A stretch of 64,000 bases of DNA from CBDCKN01 sp965219035. Its GTDB lineage: Bacteria > Gemmatimonadota > Gemmatimonadetes > Longimicrobiales > Gaopeijiaceae. Position 1 is the stretch's first letter. Every line of letters starts with the position of its first letter. Location of the stretch: contig CBDCMR010000004.1 of NCBI GenBank assembly GCA_965219035.1, positions 1,178,001-1,242,000 of the forward strand. Direction: 5' to 3'. Below are positions 1 to 9,086 of the stretch, piece after piece. The notes beneath the pieces are model-generated. The model was not told the DNA's origin. It searched no databases and worked only from the letters and a program-made list of their open reading frames with translations. The position numbers were made by a program, and so were the translations under genes.

Positions 1-1181
1 GGGCAGTACGCCTCCTACTCGAGGACACCATCGAGAGCCTCTGGGTCTCCGGCGAGCTGGCTAACTGGAACCGGGCTCGGTCCGGACATTGTTACTTCAC
101 CCTGAAGGACGATCGGGCACAGCTTCGCTGCGCCATGTTCCGGACGGAAGCGGCCACCCTCCCCACCGACCCCGAGCAGGGCATGAACGTCCGGGCCTTC
201 GGTGGTTTGTCGCTGTACGAGGCCAAGGGCGAGTATCAGCTCATCGTACGTCGCCTCGAGGCCGGAGGTGAGGAGGGTCTTTGGCGCCTCGCCTTCGAGC
301 GTGTTCGGGCGAAGCTCAATGCAGAAGGGCTCCTGGCCTCCGAACGTAAGCGGCCGCTGCCACGGTTCCCGAGGGCCGTGGGTGTCGTGACGTCTCTGAG
401 CGGGGCGGCCCTCCACGATATCGTCACCGTCATTCGGCATAGAGCTCCCTGGACCCGGGTCGTCGTCCGGGGGACACCCGTCCAGGGCGAGGGTGCGGGT
501 GCGGAGGTGGCCAGGGCCATTGAGGCCCTAGGGGAAAGCGGGCTCGTGGACGTGCTGATCGTCGGTCGAGGGGGCGGCTCCCTGGAGGACCTCTGGGCCT
601 TCAACGAAGAGGAGGTAGCCCGGGCCATCGCCCACTGTCCGGTGCCTGTGATCTCGGCGGTGGGTCACGAGATCGACGTCACGGTGGCGGACCTGGTGGC
701 GGACCACCGCGCGCCCACCCCGTCGGCTGGAGCGGAGGCCGCGGTCCAGGACGGAGAGGGGTTAGGCGAAGTTCTTGCATCGACCGGAGAGAGAATGAGG
801 CGAGCCTTGCGTGGGACGGCCCTCAGGCGCCGTGAGACGCTAGTCGTCCGGCTGGGTCAGCTGCGACGCTCGGCGTCAGCTTTGGGCCGGCCTCGCAGGG
901 AAGCCCTCGGTCGGGCTGGTGATCGGATGGAGATGGCGGTACGGAAGTTGGTCTCGCTCAAGGTGGCACGTCTGTCGGAGGCAGCCGGCAAGATGGATGT
1001 CCTGTCGCCCTTGGCCACGCTGGGTCGGGGATATGCGCTGCCTCAGGACGATGCCGGCCAGGTCCTGCGTACTGCCGCTGAGCTGAAGCCCGGCTTGCGT
1101 TTCTCGCTTCGGGTTTCGGACGGGTTGGTGCCCTGTGAGGCGCTGGGGCGAGACGGGGCAGGTGCTGGATCATCGCAGTGA
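1..1181 (+). CDS. xseA: Exodeoxyribonuclease VII large subunit, 5' end outside the window
   Basis: Catalytic subunit of exonuclease VII, which degrades single-stranded DNA together with XseB in the cytoplasm. The frame is open from base 3 and reads through an OB-fold region (SGHCYFTLKDDRAQLRCAM) before the internal Met at 135, so the true start lies upstream of the window. The central catalytic region shows VGVVTS, the glycine-rich VGRGGGSLEDLWAFNEEEVA segment and SAVGHEIDVTVADLVADHRAPTPS, all typical of XseA. A long basic, helical C-terminal region follows and ends with LGRGYAL. It is followed after 46 bp by xseB, the usual partner arrangement. Confident by motif order; only the N-terminus is missing. 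Confidence 0.96.
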   Translation, partial: AVRLLLEDTIESLWVSGELANWNRARSGHCYFTLKDDRAQLRCAMFRTEAATLPTDPEQGMNVRAFGGLSLYEAKGEYQLIVRRLEAGGEEGLWRLAFERVRAKLNAEGLLASERKRPLPRFPRAVGVVTSLSGAALHDIVTVIRHRAPWTRVVVRGTPVQGEGAGAEVARAIEALGESGLVDVLIVGRGGGSLEDLWAFNEEEVARAIAHCPVPVISAVGHEIDVTVADLVADHRAPTPSAGAEAAVQDGEGLGEVLASTGERMRRALRGTALRRRETLVVRLGQLRRSASALGRPRREALGRAGDRMEMAVRKLVSLKVARLSEAAGKMDVLSPLATLGRGYALPQDDAGQVLRTAAELKPGLRFSLRVSDGLVPCEALGRDGAGAGSSQ

Positions 1182-1227
1182 TCGGATCGGTAGAGACGGA
1201 TAGGCCCGTAGCAAGGAGACATCCATC

Positions 1228-1491
1228 GTGACGCCGGCAGACCATTTGCCCGATCAAACTACGGATGCCGCTCCCTCGTTGGAGGAGCGTCTGCGACGCC
1301 TCGAGGAGATCGTGCGGTCCCTGGAGGCAGACGACCTGGAGCTGGAAGGAGCCCTGGCCCTCTTCGAAGAAGGCGTGGAGCACGTGCGGAGCGCCGAGGA
1401 CATCCTCAGAAACGCCGAGCTCAAGGTCGACGAGCTTTTGGGTCCCCCCGACGAACAGGTCACACGGCTCCTGGAGGACGAGTCGGAGTGA
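1228..1491 (+). CDS. xseB: Exodeoxyribonuclease VII small subunit
   Basis: An 87-residue helical protein that binds the XseA C-terminus to form exonuclease VII. The family hallmark is visible: SLEERLRRLEEIVRSLE, then LEGALALFEEGVEHVRSAEDIL. The GTG start at 1228 is chosen because AAGGAG lies 10 bp upstream and the length matches the family (about 80 residues). The stop overlaps the GTG start of the next gene (GTGA), implying translational coupling with ispA. Confidence 0.93.
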   Translation: MTPADHLPDQTTDAAPSLEERLRRLEEIVRSLEADDLELEGALALFEEGVEHVRSAEDILRNAELKVDELLGPPDEQVTRLLEDESE

Positions 1492-2399
1492 CGGACGACT
1501 CGTCCCTCGACCTCGAGGCGTTCCTCCTCCGGGAGAGGGAAGAGGTGGAGAAGGCCCTCGAGCGCTCCCTGCGGTACTTCTCGGGCCATCTCCCCACGAG
1601 CCTCGCCGAGCCTGTTCGGCACGCTGTGATGGCGGGGGGAAAGCGCCTCAGACCCATTCTCTGCACGGTGGCCTACAGAACGTGCGGAGGGAACGGGGGG
1701 CCGATGGCTCATGACCTCGGCGTCTCACTCGAGCTCATTCATGCCTACTCGCTCATGCATGACGACCTCCCGTGCATGGACGACGCCGAGCTGCGGAGGG
1801 GCCGGCCCACGTCCCACACGCTCTACGGAGAGGAGGCGACGGTTCGTGCCGGGCTAGCTCTCATCCCGGCCGCGTCGCTTCAAGCGCTTCGGGCCGCCCG
1901 GGCCCTAGGGTGTGACGAGGACACGGCCAAAGCCGTCGTTCGGGAGCTCAACCGTGCGGCGGGAGGCGGTGGCATGGTGGGGGGTCAGTACCTGGATCTT
2001 CTGGCGGAAGGGCGTGCCCTGCAATCGGCCAAGCTGGACGACCTTCACCGGATGAAGACCGGAGCGCTCTTGACGGCCTCACTCGTGATCGGAGGGCTGG
2101 CCGCGGGTGCGCACGAACCAACACTCGCCGGACTTCGCGGCTACGGGCGGGCCGTTGGACTCGCGTTCCAGGTCACCGACGACATCCTCGACGAGACCTC
2201 TTCCGCCGCCGACCTGGGGAAGAATCCGAGTGACGGGCTGCTCGACAAGAGCACCTACGTTTCCCTCCACGGTATCGAGGAAGCTCTCCGACGGGCTCGG
2301 GCTCTTGCCGACGAGGCCCTCGAGGCCCTCCGTGCGGCAGCGATCGAGGCTCCCGAGCTCGCCGCCCTCGCCCGCTACGTCGTGGAACGGAAGCGGTAG
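1488..2399 (+). CDS. ispA: Polyprenyl (farnesyl/geranylgeranyl) diphosphate synthase
   Basis: Short-chain trans-prenyl diphosphate synthase that condenses isopentenyl diphosphate with allylic diphosphates. Seen: GGKRLRP (residues about 47-53), the first Asp-rich motif DDLPCMDD with the RRGRPTSH that follows it, then GQYLDL, HRMKTGALL, and the second Asp-rich motif FQVTDDILD followed by GKNPSDGLLDKSTYV. Length 303 fits the IspA/CrtE family. GTG start overlaps the xseB stop. The gene sits directly before dxs, as in E. coli xseB-ispA-dxs. Chain length of the product (C15 or C20) cannot be read from the sequence with confidence. Confidence 0.94.
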   Translation: MTDDSSLDLEAFLLREREEVEKALERSLRYFSGHLPTSLAEPVRHAVMAGGKRLRPILCTVAYRTCGGNGGPMAHDLGVSLELIHAYSLMHDDLPCMDDAELRRGRPTSHTLYGEEATVRAGLALIPAASLQALRAARALGCDEDTAKAVVRELNRAAGGGGMVGGQYLDLLAEGRALQSAKLDDLHRMKTGALLTASLVIGGLAAGAHEPTLAGLRGYGRAVGLAFQVTDDILDETSSAADLGKNPSDGLLDKSTYVSLHGIEEALRRARALADEALEALRAAAIEAPELAALARYVVERKR

Positions 2400-2438
2400 T
2401 GCGGTGTTGTGGGAGAGTAACCTTCAGGAGCTGAATCC

Positions 2439-4355
2439 GTGACTCTTCTCGACCGAATTCAGGACCCCCGGGATATCCGTCGGCTGGCGAGAGACCAGCT
2501 GCATGAACTGGTCACCGAGGCCCGAGATCGGCATATCGACGTGATCTCGAAGATCGGAGGTCACTTCGGCGGGAGCCTCGGCGTCGCCGAGCTCACCGTC
2601 GCCCTCCACTACGCCTTCGATACGCCTCGCGACAAGCTGATCTGGGACACCGGCCATCAGGGCTATATCCACAAGATCCTGACCGGCAGGAACGAGCAGT
2701 TGCCGACCATCCGGCAGAAGGACGGGTTAGCGCCCTTCCTCCGCCGCGACGAGTCGGAGTACGACCACTTCGGCGCGGGACACGCCGCCACCTCGATCTC
2801 GGCGGCCCTTGGCACGGCCATCGCGCGTGACCTGAACGGGGACGACTTCAGTGTGGTCGCCGTCATCGGCGATGGGGCCATGGGATGCGGCCTGGCGTAC
2901 GAGGCACTCAACAACACCGGACACACGGATCGCGATCTCATCGTCGTTCTCAACGACAACGATCACTCCATCGCTCCCAACGTGGGGGCGATGAACAAAT
3001 ACCTCACGGGCGTGATCACGCATCCGGTCTACAACCGGATCCGCGACGAGGTGAAGGAGCTGCTCTCCAAGGGACCCGGCGGTGCCGAGGGCGCTCTGAG
3101 GCGGGTCGCCGGTCGGGCGGAGGGGAGCGTGAAGGGGTTCTTCCTACCGGGCATGCTCTTCGAGGAGCTGGGCTTCCGCTACATCGGGCCCGTGGACGGC
3201 CACGACCTCGACTCCCTCGTCGACACCCTCTCCGCGGTGCGTCGTCTCGACGGTCCGATTCTCGTCCACGTCATCACCCAAAAGGGGAAGGGATTCGCGC
3301 TCGCCGAGGAGAACGCGTACAAGTGGCACGCGGCTTCACCATTCGACAAGATCTCCGGCAAGGCCAAGAAGAAGGGTGGCGGACTTCCGCGCTACCAGAA
3401 AGTCTTCGGTCGAGGCCTCAAGGAGCTCGGCGAAGTCGATGAGCGGATCGTGGCCATTACGGCCGGGATGCCGGACGGCACCAGCACCGACATCTTCGGG
3501 GAGGCGTTCCCGGATCGGTACTTCGACGTCGGAATCGCCGAGGCCCACGGCGTCACCTCCGCGGCAGGGATGGCCACGCAGAAGGGGATCCGCCCCGTCG
3601 TGTGCATTTACTCGACCTTCCTGCAGCGGGCGTTCGACAGCATCATCCACGACGTCGCGCTTCAGGATCTGCCGGTGGTATTCTGCATGGACCGTGCGGG
3701 GATCGCGGGACCCGATGGCCCGACTCATCACGGGGCCTTCGACATCCCATACATGATGCTGACCCCCGGCATGACGGTGACGGCTCCGAAGGACGGGGCG
3801 GAGATGCTGGCCCTCGTGCGTCTCGGAATTGAGCACGAGGATGGGCCGTTCTCCGTGCGTTGGCCGAGAGATGCCGTACCGGCGGAGGTGCCGCATGTCA
3901 GCGAGATCCCCGAGGTCGATTACGGCACCTGGGAGGTGCTGCGCCGTGGGTCCGACATCGCCTTCCTCGCCACGGGTACCATGGTTCTCGAAGCTCTCAA
4001 GGCGGCCCAGACGCTGGCCGCCCGGGGAGTCCAGGCCACGGTCGTGAATTGCCGTTTCCTGAAGCCCCACGATAGGGAGGTCCTCCAGGAGGTCGTCGAG
4101 GGACACGGGAAGGTACTGACCATTGAGGAGGGAGCCGTCCTCAACGGCTTCGGGGCGTGCATGACCCGCGAGATCGACAATCTGGACCCGGGACACGATG
4201 TGCAGGTGCGATGCCTCGGGCTTCCGGATCGGTTCGTCGAGCACGGAGCGCGCGACGCACTGCTCCGCGACGTGGGGCTCGACGTCGAAGGGATCGTCAC
4301 CGAGGCGAGGCGCATACTCGGCGACGCCGTTTCATCTGCGGCGGAGACTGCGTGA
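2439..4355 (+). CDS. dxs: 1-deoxy-D-xylulose-5-phosphate synthase
   Basis: Thiamine-diphosphate enzyme joining pyruvate and glyceraldehyde-3-phosphate, the first step of the MEP isoprenoid pathway. Seen: GGSLGVAELTVALHYAF near residue 50, the GHQGYIHKILTGR segment, the ThDP/Mg site GDGAMGCGLAYEALNN from about residue 144, the pyrimidine-domain VGIAEAHGVTSAAG with the catalytic Glu, and the DRAG/DGPTHHGAFD region. The 638-residue length is usual. GTG start with CAGGAG about 7 bp upstream. The stop overlaps the next start (GTGA). Operon partner of ispA, so precursor supply and chain elongation are co-transcribed. Confidence 0.96.
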   Translation: MTLLDRIQDPRDIRRLARDQLHELVTEARDRHIDVISKIGGHFGGSLGVAELTVALHYAFDTPRDKLIWDTGHQGYIHKILTGRNEQLPTIRQKDGLAPFLRRDESEYDHFGAGHAATSISAALGTAIARDLNGDDFSVVAVIGDGAMGCGLAYEALNNTGHTDRDLIVVLNDNDHSIAPNVGAMNKYLTGVITHPVYNRIRDEVKELLSKGPGGAEGALRRVAGRAEGSVKGFFLPGMLFEELGFRYIGPVDGHDLDSLVDTLSAVRRLDGPILVHVITQKGKGFALAEENAYKWHAASPFDKISGKAKKKGGGLPRYQKVFGRGLKELGEVDERIVAITAGMPDGTSTDIFGEAFPDRYFDVGIAEAHGVTSAAGMATQKGIRPVVCIYSTFLQRAFDSIIHDVALQDLPVVFCMDRAGIAGPDGPTHHGAFDIPYMMLTPGMTVTAPKDGAEMLALVRLGIEHEDGPFSVRWPRDAVPAEVPHVSEIPEVDYGTWEVLRRGSDIAFLATGTMVLEALKAAQTLAARGVQATVVNCRFLKPHDREVLQEVVEGHGKVLTIEEGAVLNGFGACMTREIDNLDPGHDVQVRCLGLPDRFVEHGARDALLRDVGLDVEGIVTEARRILGDAVSSAAETA

Positions 4356-5266
4356 CGGACGAGGTCTCCCGGGCCGATCCCGGGAACGAGCTCCGGCGCA
4401 TCGGCGTACTCGGGCGCTCTGCACATGAGGACTTGCCGAGCTGTGTTCAGCGTCTCGCCCGGTTCGCGGACGATCACGACCTCAGCGTTTGCTTCGAGGA
4501 GCACCTCCTCGCCGACGCGCCCGAGGGGGCCAAACGGTTGGATCTCGACGACGAGTCGGTCGATTTCGTCATCGCCTTCGGGGGGGACGGAACGCTCCTG
4601 AGGGCGGGGCGCATGGCCGCGGGGCGGGAGATCCCCGTTCTGGGAATCAACGTTGGCCACCTCGGCTTCCTCACGGGGCTTCCTCATCTCGAGATGGAGG
4701 ACCGCTTGGGCCGTGTCCTCGAGGGCGACTACGTCCTGGACCGGCGGTTCATGGTGGAAGCGCGGGTGATCCACACCGACGGGTCGGAGGGCGATCTCCT
4801 GCTGGCATGGAACGACTTCGTGATCCACAAGGGTGGGGTCGCCCGGGTCACCCGCCTGGACCTGCGCGTGAAGGAGGGAGAGGACTGGCAAGAGGTGGGC
4901 AGCTTCTCCGGGGATGGGCTTATCGTCTCGACGCCCACCGGATCCACGGCTTACTCCCTGTCAGCAGGTGGTCCCATCGTGGTGCCGTCGGTGGACTGCC
5001 TCATCGTCACCCCTGTCTGTCCACACACCCTGGCGGTGCGTCCGCTGGTCATTCCCGGAAGCCAGGTCCTGGCGGTGAGCCCTCTCGAGGGCACCGACGA
5101 CTTGGTTCTGACGGCCGACGGGCAGCTGGCCCACGACTTCGGCGTGGGCGCCGAGGTCCGCATCACTCGCTCCGACGTTGAGATCCCCCTGGTCCGCTTC
5201 TCGGACCAGAACTTCTTCGGGACCCTGCAGGGCAAGCTCAACTGGGCCGCCCGGCCGTCGGGCTGA
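4352..5266 (+). CDS. nadK: NAD kinase
   Basis: Phosphorylates NAD to NADP with ATP or polyphosphate. Seen: the diagnostic GGDGTLL motif near residue 76, then GINVGHLGFL, an NDFVIHKGG segment, and SGDGLIVSTPTGSTAYSLSAGGPIV, which covers the NAD-binding site. The frame is open upstream into dxs, but the GTG at 4352 is chosen because it overlaps the dxs stop as GTGA and gives a normal 304-residue enzyme. Position between dxs and recN is a common bacterial arrangement. Confidence 0.94.
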   Translation: MTDEVSRADPGNELRRIGVLGRSAHEDLPSCVQRLARFADDHDLSVCFEEHLLADAPEGAKRLDLDDESVDFVIAFGGDGTLLRAGRMAAGREIPVLGINVGHLGFLTGLPHLEMEDRLGRVLEGDYVLDRRFMVEARVIHTDGSEGDLLLAWNDFVIHKGGVARVTRLDLRVKEGEDWQEVGSFSGDGLIVSTPTGSTAYSLSAGGPIVVPSVDCLIVTPVCPHTLAVRPLVIPGSQVLAVSPLEGTDDLVLTADGQLAHDFGVGAEVRITRSDVEIPLVRFSDQNFFGTLQGKLNWAARPSG

Positions 5267-5378
5267 CGGGGCGGTGCCAGCATCGGCGCAACCGCACTTT
5301 TCACTCCGAGGCGGCTCCCGGCTCCGCGACCCCAACTCCCATTGAGGGGGCTCATGGGGCCCTGGTAGCTTTCCCTCC

Positions 5379-7040
5379 ATGCTGATCGAGCTCCGCGTCC
5401 GCGACTATGCCGTCATCGACGACCTCTCCCTTGAGCTGGGCCCCGGCCTGAGCGTTCTCTCGGGCGAGACCGGGGCAGGTAAGTCCATCATCGTCGGTGC
5501 GCTCTCGCTCCTGTTGGGCGAGCGGGCGTCGAGCGACTCCGTGCGGGTCGGGGCGGAGCGGGCCCGGGTCGAGGCCGTCTTCGACGTATCGGAGCGGCTC
5601 GAGCTTCTCTCCCGCCTGGCCGAGCTCGGTCAGGAGGCCGAGGACGGTCTGCTGATCCTGCGGAGGGAGGTCGCGGCCGAGGGGAGGAATCGAGCCTGGA
5701 TGAACGGCTCCCCCACCACGGCACGGGTCGTGGGCGAGCTCGGTAGGGTCCTGGTCGATCTCCACGGCCAACATGAGCACCAAACCCTGCTGAGGAGGGA
5801 GGCGCAGCGGAGCATCCTGGACGCCTTCGGTGACGCCGAAGGCGACGCGGCCGACGTGGTCGAAGCATTCGAGACGCTCACCGGTCTCGAGACGCGGCTC
5901 TCGGAGCTTCGAGAACGACGCCGTGAGCTGGAAAGCCGGGCGGACTTCCTCCGATTCCAGCTTGCGGAGATCGAGGAAGGCCAGGTAGAGGTCGGAGAGG
6001 ACGCGGCCCTAGAGGACGAAGGGCGTCGCCTCGAGCACTCCGAGGAGCTGCTCCGGGAAGCGACCACGATCCACGCCCAGCTCTACGGTGGGGACGGGGC
6101 CGTCACCGATCGTCTCTCGCAATTGCTCGGCTCACTGTCGCGTCTGAAGGAGTGGGACACGTCGCTTGAGGGCGCCCACGACGCCCTCAAGGAGGCGTAT
6201 CACGCCCTGGCGGAGGTGGGCGGTGAGGTGGGGAATTACGCCGGGAACGTCCGGCATGACCCCGGCCGGCTCGAGGAGGTGCGAGAGCGCCTTGACCTGA
6301 TTCTCCGCCTCAAGCGCAAGTACGGTCCGGAGCTCACCGACGTCGTGGAGACCGGCGGTCGCCTGAGCGCCGAGCTGGACGAGCTAGAGGGTTCGGGCTG
6401 GGACGAAGAGGCGCTTCAACGGCACGTCGATGAGGCTCGCACCGAACTGACCGATGCCGCCGAAAGGCTGACGGGCAAACGGCAGGAGGCCGCACGTCGA
6501 CTCGAGACGGAGGTGGAGGCACTCCTGCCTGATCTGGGTCTTCCCGGAGCCACGTTCCAGGTGCTTCTCGAAGCGTTGCCCACTGTGGGAAACCGCGGCG
6601 CCGAGCGGGTGGAGTTCCTGGTGTCGGTCAACGCTGGCTTTGCTCCCATGCCCCTCCGCCGGGTGGCCAGCGGCGGGGAATTCTCCAGGGTCATGCTGGC
6701 CCTCAAGGCCATCCTGGCCCGGGTCGATCAGGTTCCCACCCTGATCTTCGACGAGATTGACGCGGGGATCGGCGGTCAGGTGGCCACCCTCGTGGCGGCT
6801 AAGCTCCAGGAAGTCGCCCGTTACCATCAGGTATTTGTCATCACTCACCTGCCTCAACTGGCGTCCCGAGCTCGCAGCCATCTTCTCGTCGAAAAGACTG
6901 AGGGAGACGGCCTCGCGGCCACCAGCGTCGATGAGCTGGAGGGAGAGGCGCGGGTCCGGGAGATCGCCAGGATGCTCGGAGGCGATCCCGAGTCGGAGAC
7001 GTCGCGGGACCATGCGCGCGAGCTGTTGGAGTCCCTCTAG
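5379..7040 (+). CDS. recN: DNA repair protein RecN
   Basis: SMC-like ATPase that helps repair double-strand breaks. Seen: N-terminal half-ATPase starting MLIELRVRDYAVIDDLSLEL with Walker A GETGAGKS at about residues 29-36, a long charged coiled-coil middle, the signature-like ASGGEFSRVMLALK and Walker B TLIFDEIDAGIGG around residue 456, then ITHLPQLA. Length 553 is the family norm. A 112-bp gap separates it from nadK, without an obvious strong ribosome site. Its stop shares a CTAG palindrome with the stop of the convergent gene on the minus strand. Confidence 0.96.
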   Translation: MLIELRVRDYAVIDDLSLELGPGLSVLSGETGAGKSIIVGALSLLLGERASSDSVRVGAERARVEAVFDVSERLELLSRLAELGQEAEDGLLILRREVAAEGRNRAWMNGSPTTARVVGELGRVLVDLHGQHEHQTLLRREAQRSILDAFGDAEGDAADVVEAFETLTGLETRLSELRERRRELESRADFLRFQLAEIEEGQVEVGEDAALEDEGRRLEHSEELLREATTIHAQLYGGDGAVTDRLSQLLGSLSRLKEWDTSLEGAHDALKEAYHALAEVGGEVGNYAGNVRHDPGRLEEVRERLDLILRLKRKYGPELTDVVETGGRLSAELDELEGSGWDEEALQRHVDEARTELTDAAERLTGKRQEAARRLETEVEALLPDLGLPGATFQVLLEALPTVGNRGAERVEFLVSVNAGFAPMPLRRVASGGEFSRVMLALKAILARVDQVPTLIFDEIDAGIGGQVATLVAAKLQEVARYHQVFVITHLPQLASRARSHLLVEKTEGDGLAATSVDELEGEARVREIARMLGGDPESETSRDHARELLESL

Positions 7041-8692
7041 TTCCAGATGCCCCTGAAGAGCCGCAGTCCAAACTCGATGCGCTCCGTCTTGGGCGTGAGC
7101 CCTCCGCTACCCGACACGCCCCTGCGAAACAGGAATCGGGCCTCCATGGGGCGACCTCGACCACTCCGTAACGTGGAGTAGACGACGCCGATTCCGACCT
7201 CGAGCATGCTCTGTTCGGTCTCGATCTCGAGGAGCGCGACGTCCAGGGGCGAGGGCACAGCTTCGTCGGCGACGAGGGATTCGTAAGTGTCTGCTCCCTT
7301 GGAGAAGGTCCCGACGTCGAAGGCGACGGCCATCTCCTCGGTGAGTTGGAAGCGCGGGGTCAGGCGGAGGTGAAAGTAGTTGCCGGGGGTCCAGCGGACG
7401 GCCTGGGTCGCCGAGAGGGGCGCGAAGATCCGGTCCGGGGCGGCGATGCGGCGCCGCACGAAGGTCGATGCGGCCAGTCCGTACCGGACCTCTCCCCAGA
7501 GTCCCAACCGGCCCCAGTTCAAACCACCGAACAAGCTCACCTCCAGGTCCTGTTGGCCGTCGCCGCTCCCCGTATCCACGAAGTTGTCTGGGGAGTCGGT
7601 CTGCCCCGTGCCAAGGCGAACGAGGGCTCTCGCGCCGACCTGGTAGCTGGGGCCCGAAGGCGGCTCGTCTGTCTCGCCGCCCGGCGGAGAGCCCCAGAGC
7701 CGCACGTTGGCGTAGAACTCCACGTCGCCCATCTCCCACATACTGCGCCACGAGGCGAACGGCGCGCCAACCACCCCGTATCCCGGGTCCGTCACAAGCC
7801 TTCCGTACTCATCCTCGGTGAGGAGCTGCGTCGCCAGGGGGACGCGGGCCGGAAAGGAGACGCCCAGCGCCTGATGAGCGTCCGTGAGGGCCTGGACTCG
7901 GGACTGAAGGGCATCGCCCGTGGCGGTACCATCCAGGGGGAAGACGCCCTGGGATGCAAAAGCGCCGAGGAGCGCCTGCCGAAACTTCTGGCCTTCCGCG
8001 AGAAGCGAAGAGGCATCGATGCAGCCCGATGCAGCCGGATCCGCCGAGCACAGGTCATCGGCGAGAGCCGTGACGGCCGCCTCAGCGACGGCGAGGCCAC
8101 CCAGGAAGTCTCCCACGGCGCTCGGATCGCTGAGGGAGGGTGTGAGCCCTACGTTGGCTCCGTCTCCGCGGAATGTCCAGGCCACCTCCGCCCGCCGGCG
8201 GGAGAAGGGGACCATGCCGCCGACGCTGAGCCAGTCGAACACCCCGACATCCACACGGATTGGAAGCCACACGGCGTCCCGCGTCACCACTGCCCTGGTC
8301 GATCCGAGCACCAGCGGCGCGACAGGCGCGCCTGTTGCCGTCTCGAGGTTTCGCTCGAGGGCTTCCAGCCCGGGAAGCAGCCTCGTGCCCACCGCCGTGT
8401 CCGAGAAGTCGAAGCCGAGCGGCTCCTCTTCTCCGATGAGGGTCCCGCCCTCCGTCCGCTCCCCGAACCTCGTCTCGGCGTAGAGGTAGAGCGTACTGAC
8501 CTCGATGCGGAGGCGACCGGGTGGGATGAGGGGTCCGGAGACTTCCTGCGCTGCGACAACAGCCGAGCCGAGGGCCGGAGAAAGGATCATGTTGAGCGCC
8601 AAGAATATCGGAAAGCCGAGAGCGCCTGCGGGGGGGCTCTTCCGACCTAGTCCGAGTTTTTTGCTGGGACCGCGTACGACAGTCACCCTCAT
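7037..8692 (-). CDS. Predicted outer-membrane beta-barrel protein, function unknown
   Basis: Not recognised as a named family. The 551-residue product has a basic N-terminus (RGPSKKLGLGRK), a hydrophobic stretch ending ALGSAVVAAQ, then many amphipathic strands with aromatic residues (RIEVSTLYLYAETRFG, VEFYANVRLWG, GRLGLWGEVRYGLAAST, YFHLRLTPRFQL) and a terminal strand RIEFGLRLFRGIWN. This is the look of an exported outer-membrane barrel. The middle (about residues 150-260) is helical and contains Cys residues (DLCSADPAASGC). The ATG at 8692 is chosen because the longer frame runs through a tRNA gene. Probably monocistronic and convergent with recN. Confidence 0.6.
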   Translation of the reverse strand: MRVTVVRGPSKKLGLGRKSPPAGALGFPIFLALNMILSPALGSAVVAAQEVSGPLIPPGRLRIEVSTLYLYAETRFGERTEGGTLIGEEEPLGFDFSDTAVGTRLLPGLEALERNLETATGAPVAPLVLGSTRAVVTRDAVWLPIRVDVGVFDWLSVGGMVPFSRRRAEVAWTFRGDGANVGLTPSLSDPSAVGDFLGGLAVAEAAVTALADDLCSADPAASGCIDASSLLAEGQKFRQALLGAFASQGVFPLDGTATGDALQSRVQALTDAHQALGVSFPARVPLATQLLTEDEYGRLVTDPGYGVVGAPFASWRSMWEMGDVEFYANVRLWGSPPGGETDEPPSGPSYQVGARALVRLGTGQTDSPDNFVDTGSGDGQQDLEVSLFGGLNWGRLGLWGEVRYGLAASTFVRRRIAAPDRIFAPLSATQAVRWTPGNYFHLRLTPRFQLTEEMAVAFDVGTFSKGADTYESLVADEAVPSPLDVALLEIETEQSMLEVGIGVVYSTLRSGRGRPMEARFLFRRGVSGSGGLTPKTERIEFGLRLFRGIWN

Positions 8693-8794
8693 GCGGCGCA
8701 AGCGCTCCTCGATGTAGTGGAACCTCTGTCGCTGAATGGCCCCGGGGGCCCGGACACGGCTGATAACATAATGGGGAAATTGTCTACTGGGAAC

Positions 8795-8823
8795 TTGACA
8801 CTTTTTGAGGCCCTGTCTAGCTT
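8795..8823 (+). promoter_or_regulatory. Sigma-70-type promoter upstream of tRNA-Gly
   Basis: TTGACA at 8795-8800, a 17-bp spacer and TAGCTT at 8818-8823, ending about 73 bp before the mature tRNA. The -35 box is perfect and the spacing ideal, so this is the likely promoter of the tRNA-Gly transcript, which before island insertion probably continued into tRNA-Cys. Confidence 0.6.
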
Positions 8824-8896
8824 CCGGCGCGCAAATGAGGAGGTGCTTTGGAAACGTTTTCCGCGTGCGCGGGTAGCCCAAAGCGCCTTTTTCCAT

Positions 8897-8971
<75 letters not shown>

Positions 8972-8986
8972 GGCGTAAGGGAAGGT

Positions 8987-9012
8987 CCTCCAAGGTCTTA
9001 CGGCCTTGGAGG
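8987..9012 (+). terminator. Hairpin downstream of tRNA-Gly
   Basis: CCTCCAAGG (8987-8995) pairs perfectly with CCTTGGAGG (9004-9012) over an 8-nt loop, followed by GCTTTCGTCG. There is only a short T run, so it could be a weak terminator. It lies inside the island and would end the tRNA-Gly transcript. Confidence 0.45.
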
Positions 9013-9029
9013 GCTTTCGTCGTGAATCG

Positions 9030-9053
9030 AGTGTAACGTTTAGTGTAACAAAC
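9030..9053 (+). repeat. Island-end direct repeat, left copy
   Basis: 24 bp containing GTGTAACGTTTAGTGTAAC, matched at 21 of 24 positions by 11545-11568 in the same orientation. Both lie just inside the island ends, so they may be recombinase arm sites or a duplicated relic. Confidence 0.5.
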
Positions 9054-9086
9054 GGTAGGGCCCACTTCGCGACTGGGAGGCGGACG

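Noticed and set aside
7346..8650. Long plus-strand frame opposite the barrel gene
   Set aside because: It is a GC-rich shadow: no recognisable domain, Arg/Gly/Pro-biased composition, and the minus-strand frame has a signal peptide and strand pattern.
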